Origin: Leucaena leucocephala
Lineage: Eukaryota; Streptophyta; Magnoliopsida; Fabales; Fabaceae
Assembly (NCBI GenBank): GCA_037074615.1
Contig: CM073532.1
Span: forward strand, 17,624,001 to 17,688,000
Length of the DNA stretch: 64,000 bases
Direction: 5' to 3'
Shown here: positions 57,398 to 64,000 of the stretch, in pieces
Layout of the letters: every line of letters starts with the position of its first letter
Numbering within the stretch: the stretch's first letter is position 1
Translations under genes and position numbers: made by a program
The notes under the pieces: model-generated
Told to the model about the DNA's origin: nothing
Databases searched by the model: none
The model's input: only the letters and a program-made list of their open reading frames with translations

Positions 57398-59163
57398 TGA
57401 AACATCCTTCCTTAGACCCTTCAGAGTACACTTACGGAAGCAATCTTAACTTTATTAATTCTCTCCTGCCGATAATCCTGGCAGAAAATAACTGTACTGA
57501 TTCAGTAATTCCCCATGAGAACTACCATTCTACGTAAGTACCCAGGAAAGACTGGATGAATCGGCTAGGTCCACTCACTTCCAGCCTCCTTAGACAGCAC
57601 CTACGTACACAGTACTTTGTATAGTCTACCAGCACAACGGCATTTTCTAGAAAATATCTTTGAATCTTAACCTTAACCTTAACCTCAAAAACATGAATTT
57701 CCATTAATTGTTCCAGAACACATAACCAATCTCTTTGGCCTTTCATACATTCATATACATTATGGGGTTATGCCATAATTATTTGATACATTTATTTCAT
57801 CATTTACTATTTTTCCTTTTCATCATGAACATTGTTGCTCTAACTTGTCATATAACAACATTACATGCAACAATTCGCACATTTATTACATAATATTCAA
57901 ATCTTCCAATTCCCAACCTCTCTTCATGCCTCTTTATCTTCTTTACTCATTCGTAAACCTGTGGGTTTGGGATTACATGGATGGGGTGAGATTCTGGGGA
58001 AATCTCAGTAGCAAATGGTACTAAACAATGCATGCATTAAAGTAAATACTTGTGCTTGCTTGTGAAAGTGTAAACATTATGTAATGTGCATGCTTCCATG
58101 TGACATATGAAATACAATTGGCCAAGGTAATCATAGAGACAGAGCTTCAATCATATACACATATGCACACAATTCAACAAAGTCATAGCACAATCAAGCA
58201 TAACATTCAATACATACAAGTTTAGGGTAAGTTGACTACCTTATTGCTTTACTTCTTTCCACTTTAACTTTGCCTCTTCCTTCTTACTTTTCCTTGCTAT
58301 GTGGCTGCCCTCTTTTGAGCACACCAAGCAAATCCTAACATCACATTACCATCCAACTATTACAATCTAACTTCTCTTGACACTAAGCTTACTTTAAGTA
58401 ACATAACTTCCTTTAATCTTTACCAATTGACTTGGCCTTTGAATCAATTGATGTCTTGACCTTACCCTACATAATTTGGCCTTTTGAATCCATTTATGAA
58501 CTCAAAACAACCAAATTCCAGCAACTATACACTGTTCCGGACAGATTTGAAAAGCATGCATAATTCTTTCAAAAATTCTCATTTTGATTCCAATGCTTCC
58601 CATACTTGTTCCTCCACTTTCCCCCCACAAAAAATCTCATTTTAAGACCATTGGAAGTATCAAAATCATGAAATTCAAATCACTGTTCATGCGAGTTAAC
58701 AGTACCGAAAGGAATTTTCAACATTATAACCTTTAATTCCAATGGTTTCCAAGGTTCAAAACATTTCCAATCCTACACAAAATCATCATATAAACTCAAT
58801 GGAAGCATTAAATCATTGAAATTCCATCTCTTTCTATCATGAACAGTGCATGAACAGTGTAAACCGAAATGTTCTTCCATGGTAAGTCAAGAACATCAAC
58901 TTAATCCAACAACCAACCATGCAACTAGCTTGTTTAAGCTTGTCTAAACTATCTACAACATAAAACTCATGTTCCTCTCAAATATACATAGAAATTCCAG
59001 CAGCATTTCCCCAAGATTCAAGCCTCAAAATCAACTTAAACTCAAGAAGAAATCATGAGAACAAAGTCTAGAAGCAAGGGAGCAACTTACCTTACAAGCT
59101 TCTTCAAGATCCTTGCTTCTTCCTTGCTTGAGAAATATTTTGCAAGAGCTTCCTAAGGTTCTT
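57398..59163 (-). mobile_element. LTR, minus strand, left part
   Basis: Starts TGAAACATCC (LTR 3' end image) with GATAT before it as the left copy of a TSD; the right end lies past the next insertion. A GAGATT/AATCTC stem with a longer loop is at 57988-58006. The sequence after it resembles 13300-15819 in layout. No coding region. Confidence 0.75.
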
Positions 59164-61713
59164 TGAAACATCCTTCCTTTCATACATCTTAGGGACCATT
59201 TGGTAGCATTTAGAACCACTTTCAAGGTCGTTGAAGTCCAATTTCTCAGTCTGGAGTTTTTCTCTTATCGAGTATTGTTCACTTTGAAAATTCCAGATGA
59301 GTAACCTGACTTTGAAAAATCATAACTAATTCTACAAAAATCAAAATGAAGTGGTTCAAATTGATAATTGAAGCTAACTCAATTATATTTCAGGGAAAAA
59401 TAACTAGTTGACCACTCCTTGACCAAGTCAATGTCAGTCAACGTTACAACTTTACTGTTCATCCAGCGTTTTTCTCCTGAATCCAGCATTCTGGTCCCAA
59501 ATTTGATAATTTATATCTCCATGTGTAGACATCCAAATGAGTCATACTATATATCAAATCTAAGCTTGGTATGTCTACTATTTACCTAAAAATTTCATAT
59601 ATTTATTCATCCATTTACTATTTTTAATTATTTATCAAACATTGTCATGTCACTATGTGTTACTGTTCACAGTGGCCAATTCCAGCACTCAACTTTGCAA
59701 ACATATGCATACATCCATCATATATCAGTCAAACATGCCAAACAACACTTATTATTAATTAATAAGTTGTTTTACATCTGGGTATGTACAAAATTTCCCA
59801 TATCTCTATTACATCTTTTCCTGCCTGAAATCCGCCAGCATAACCGCTACGCTTCATCTTCAGTAAGTAACTGATCTTGTACCGATTCGGTAATTCCCGT
59901 GAGAACTACCATTCTACGTAAGTACCCAGGAAAGACTGGATGAACCGGCTAGGTCCACTCACTTCCAGCCTCCTTAGACAGTACCTACGTACACAGTACG
60001 TATCAGCTGCTTTCCTTATCTTGTCATAATTTCGGCAGCATAACGGCGTCTCTTAAAATTCCCAAAATTTACTTCGACATAACCTCCCCTGTAATGGGTT
60101 ACTTATTGGGATAGGATTCAGGGGAATCTCAGTAGCAACAATCATAACAATATATGTAATGCAGAGTGACAGTGCTTGCTTGTGATTGTGTACAGATAAG
60201 TCTGCTGCGTGCTTCCATACTCAATAACATATGATCATAGCATTGCAGTAGAGCTTCAAGCATAACATATAAGACAACAATCCAACCAAACAATAGCACA
60301 ACAAATCACAAAGCCATTACATAAAAGCTAGGATTAGTTACTACCTCAAAGGCTTAGCAGAACTCTACTATCTCTATTCTGCTTCCGGCTCCACCAGAAC
60401 TTCTTTTCTTTCTTTCTTGCTCTCACTTTCTCTCTCTAGCAATTCCTCCTCTCTCTTAAAGGCTCTTGGCCATGTCATATGAAGAGCAAGGGGGGTATTT
60501 ACAGTTTCCTTCAATGGCATTCTTGTAATTTTAAAGCCATATGAACTTGTGGTCCTGTTTTTTCCAGAATTTCCTATTTTCTTTTATTCCTTTTACTGCA
60601 TCATGCATGACATCATCTCAAGGCCACCTCATGGGACACCTCATATGTCACATGGCGAAATTGCAAGCTTCTGGGACACCTCATCAACTGACTCAGCAGT
60701 TCCATTCCAATCCAGTACCGGTCCGGTCCGATTTCCCACAAACTGGACTCACCGGCTAAGATTATGCCACATGTCCTTAACTTTTTCTTCCTCCTCTATG
60801 TTGGCACCATGTGGCATCTTACTGGCACCTGTCACGCCATCCAATGCTATCCAGATAAGTCCAGGACTTTATATGATCACCTCCTCAGTTATCGTGTCGA
60901 CCGAGTAGCTTTACTTTATTGAAACAACATTAAAATAGTATTTTAATGCCACTTTTTCCCACATATCACTGGGCCTACGTTTTTGGGCTCTGGGAATGTT
61001 ATCTTGGATCCTGATCAAGCTCAAGTACTCTGATGGCTCGATTCCCAAGAACATCCCTTGGCAAACTACCAAAATGCCCTTGGGTGCCCTTTCTTGCACT
61101 ATCTTAGCCCTAAGGGTAAAATTGTCATTTTACACCTTTCTGTACCTTGTTAGAGCATATACTGACTCTGAGTAACTTTATCTGTATGTTCCCTGGCTTC
61201 TGGGCCTGTCCAGAATGACCAAAATGCCCTTCATACATCTACTACCCCTTTAGTACAACACAGGGGCATTTTCATAATTTCACACTTTTCCAGAGTTCTG
61301 CTGGACACTGGCCCACCTATCAGTCCACGTGTCTTATTGGGCCTTTGATGGCGCCATTATTAGGCCTTTCAGGGTCCAACACCTTCATGGCATGCATTAC
61401 GAGGAATCCTCCCCTGTCCAGGTTCACCGAATATTTAGCTTTTATGCACCGTTTACACGCATACCCGGACACTGGCTTCTTCTGTCAGATACACTGCCCT
61501 ACTGTGTCTGGGCAGCCATTTGGGTCATAACGGGCATCTGACTGTTATTACCCGACCTCTTTCAGTCTTAGTTTAAATACCAATAAATCTCCCTATCGGA
61601 TCCCTGGAGGCCTCATACTCCCGTCTGGATTTGCTAATTTGCGAATAACTTTTTCTACAGGCCTTCTATCGGTATTCTGTCAGTTTCCCGACATCCGTCC
61701 CATCAGGACGTAT
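59164..61713 (-). mobile_element. LTR, minus strand, interrupted at 61714
   Basis: Starts TGAAACATCC after TTCTT. About 2.55 kb present, with a damaged TATA image near 60496 (TATTTACA) and the stem-loop near 60116 with one arm changed. It is cut by a plus-strand LTR at 61714; the remaining few hundred bases and the TSD partner must lie beyond 64000. Confidence 0.85.
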
Positions 61714-64000
61714 TGTAATATCCTTAATTTTCTGTACTGGTTCCTATGTACAGATTAAACGGAATATATGAGCTCTGTTTCCGGAAAAACATGTGGACCT
61801 TTATGTAAAGAAAAGGATTAAATTGCAAAAGAAAGGAAATTAAGGGACCTAAATGCAATTATGGAAAGTTTAAAGTTAGGAATGAAAGGTAGATAAAAAT
61901 GTGGGGTCTTTAAGTGTAATTTTAGCCAAATTAAGGGACTTAATTATAAAGAAGGAAAAGTTCCCTGGGGCTAAAGTGTAATTAAAGAAAATAGGCCAGA
62001 AGTGGTTTGCACCGCCCGACAACATTTCAGTCCCAGATTCTACCAGAAGGTAGGGCAGGTGACGCTGGGTAACCAAGCCTAATACCGGAATTTTTGAAGA
62101 CTCCAGATAGCCAGAAATGGACTGATCGTCCAAAAGATAAAAATTTATACCGGATACCCTAGATTTCAGATATAAGTGGGAAAATACAGGATGATGCGCC
62201 TTTATGGGGCGGATGTCGGGAAACTGACAGGATACCGATAGGAGGTCTGTAGGAAAAGTTATTCACAAAATAAAAAATCCAGACGGGAGTGTGAGGCCTC
62301 CGGGGATCCGGGTAGGAGATTTATCGGTATTTTTAAAGGGGCTGAATGCGATCGGATGACTTCGGTCAGATGACCGTTATAACCCCCAATGATGCCTGAA
62401 CACAGTAGGACACTATATCTGGGAAAAAGAGCCGGTGTCCGGAAAAGGTGTATAATCGGTAAATAATAGTTAAAATATTCAATGAACTGTGTTAAAGGAA
62501 GATTCCTCGTAATGCGTGCCATACAGGTAAGGGACCCAGGAAGCCCAAAAATGGCGCCATTAGAGGCCCAATAAGACCCTTGGACTGATAGGTGGGCCAG
62601 TGTCCAGCAAAACCCCGGAAAAGTGCGAAATTACGAAAATGCCCCTATGTTGTACAAAAAGGGCAGCAGATGAATAAAGGGTATTCTGGTCAATTTGGAC
62701 AGACCCAGAGGTCAAGACATGTCTAAATAAGGTTGACTAGAGCCAGTATAAGCTTTGACCGGGTCCAGAAAGGTGTGAAATGACAATTTTGCCCTTAGGG
62801 TTAAAATAGGACAAGATAGGGCACCAAGGGCATTTTGGTCATTTCGCAGGGGATCTGTAATTGAGTCTGGACCCAGTATTAAAAAGTTAATGATATAAAG
62901 GGTCTAGATACTAAATGTGAGGTCAGTAGACATAAAAAGGATCTTCAGAAACATCAGATTCAGAAAACGGCACGTTTTTCGAGGCGATGGACCGGGCCGG
63001 TACCGGATTGGACCGAAAAGCTTCCAGAACCTCCTAATTTCGTCACATGAGGCATATGGGTGGTGAGGTGTAACATGAGGTGTCCAGGGTGATGCAATAA
63101 AAAAGAATTAAAGAAAATAGGAAATTCCAGGAAAAACCAGGACCACAGGATCATAAGTCTTCCTAATTACAAGATTGCCATTGCTCAACACTATAAATAC
63201 CCCCACCTAGCCCCTCATTTCGGCATAAGCAAGGAAGAAAGGAAGAGAGAAGTTCTTGAGAGAGAAAGTGTGAGAAAGAAAGAAGTAAGGAAGTTCTGGT
63301 GAAGTTGGAAGTAGTAGGGAAGTTCTAAAGCACTGCTTTTGAGGTAACAACTAATCCTAGCTCTTATGTAATGTCTTTGTGATGTGTTGTTTTGTTTGGT
63401 TGATTGTTGTCCTATATGTTATGCTTGAAGCTCTATTCCAATGCTATGATCATATGTTATTGAATATGGAAGCATGCAGCATACTTATCTGTACACAGTC
63501 ACAAGCAAGCACCGTCACTCTGCATTACATATTTTGTTATGGTTATTGTTACTGGGATTCTTTTGAATCTCATTCCCAAACATAACATTACAGGGGAGGT
63601 TCTGTCAAAATAAAATTTGGAAATCTTAAGAGACGCCGGTAGGCTGCCGAAATTCCGGCAACGAAGACGGAACAAAGAAAGGAACTGATACGTACTGTGT
63701 ACGTAGTGCTGTCTAAGGAGGCTGAAAGTGAGTGGACCCAGCAGGTTCATCCAGTCTTTCCTGGGTACTACGTAGAATGGTAGTTCTCATAAGGGAATTA
63801 CCGAATCGGTACAACATCGGTTACTTTCTAAAGAAGAATTGTAGCAGTTATGCTGCCGAATTTTAGACAGAGAAGGATGTAATAAAATATGAGGGAGTTA
63901 ATCATGCACTGATATATAACAGTTGATTATTTGATATTAATTGTTATCTGGCCTGTATGACTGATATGTGTTGGTTGTATGCTTGGGTATGTAAAGACTA
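61714..64000 (+). mobile_element. LTR, plus strand, runs off the window
   Basis: Starts TGTAATATCCTTAATTTTCTG after CGTAT; same family as 22299 and 30205. TATAAATA is at 63192-63199 and the stem-loop, with TTTT loop, at 63554-63571. The last several hundred bases lie outside the window, so it may be a solo LTR or the 5' LTR of a full element. Confidence 0.9.

Noticed and set aside
57660..57690. Telomere-like run of AACCTT units
   Set aside because: The unit is not the plant telomere CCCTAAA, and only about three imperfect copies lie inside an LTR.

Overview
This window looks like repeat heterochromatin of a flowering plant. I see no host gene, tRNA, rRNA or CRISPR array. Almost every base belongs to LTR retrotransposons: Ty3/gypsy Athila-like and Tekay/Del-like chromovirus families, and one Ty1/copia Angela-like LTR. 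There is also one non-autonomous hAT DNA transposon. All coding regions are broken. Assignment to a plant rests on the tRNA-iMet-type primer binding sites (TGGTATCAGAGC), the Tekay-type integrase with chromodomain, the Athila-type RT motifs and the TG...CA termini with 5-bp target site duplications (TSDs). I cannot name the species.

Layout. (1) 1-6580: a pol-less Athila-like element with a gag remnant, an inserted solo LTR (1050-3104, TSD CAAGA), a non-coding 3' part, and an LTR from 4869. (2) 6583-52925: one old Athila-like element (gag, protease, RT, RNase H, start of integrase) that has been split by insertions into a nest at least five insertions deep below this base element. Its pieces lie at 6583-9827, 13188-13299 and 51918-52925. 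(3) Between them sit a 3.36 kb solo LTR (9828-13187, TSD GAAAG) and a minus-strand solo LTR (13300-15819 plus 51233-51917). The second LTR is split by a gag-only element (15820-51227, TSD ACATA). That element carries a copia solo LTR in its gag (19274-21200, TSD ATTAG), and its 3' LTR is split by a Tekay-like element with pol (22299-48839, TSD AGCTA). The Tekay-like pol is split by a solo LTR (28009-33985, TSD CCTTG), which contains another solo LTR (30205-33239, TSD TAGTT). The same pol is split again by a minus-strand gag-only element (34214-44136, TSD AAAGC), whose 3' LTR holds one more solo LTR (35695-37513, TSD GTATT). (4) 52926-64000: a decayed minus-strand gag-only element with a hAT insertion, then three LTRs that interrupt one another up to the window edge.

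How the parts relate. The gag-only elements keep LTR ends, PBS, polypurine tract and Gag, but lack pol. The pol-bearing copy (22299-48839) has lost the Gag core and carries an extra reading frame upstream of gag. This resembles an autonomous/non-autonomous partnership among related families that share LTR ends, priming sites and a common LTR core.

Most unusual signals: (a) arrays of short hairpins whose stems vary in sequence but still pair while the 7-nt loop stays constant (loop TAACTGC at 38779-39266; loop ATATGGG at 15860-16131 and in related LTRs); (b) arrays of a GGTCGCGACTA motif at about 22-bp spacing, in the same sense orientation, in both a copia LTR and gypsy LTRs. These two are my candidates for something undescribed. 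All comparisons were made by eye.
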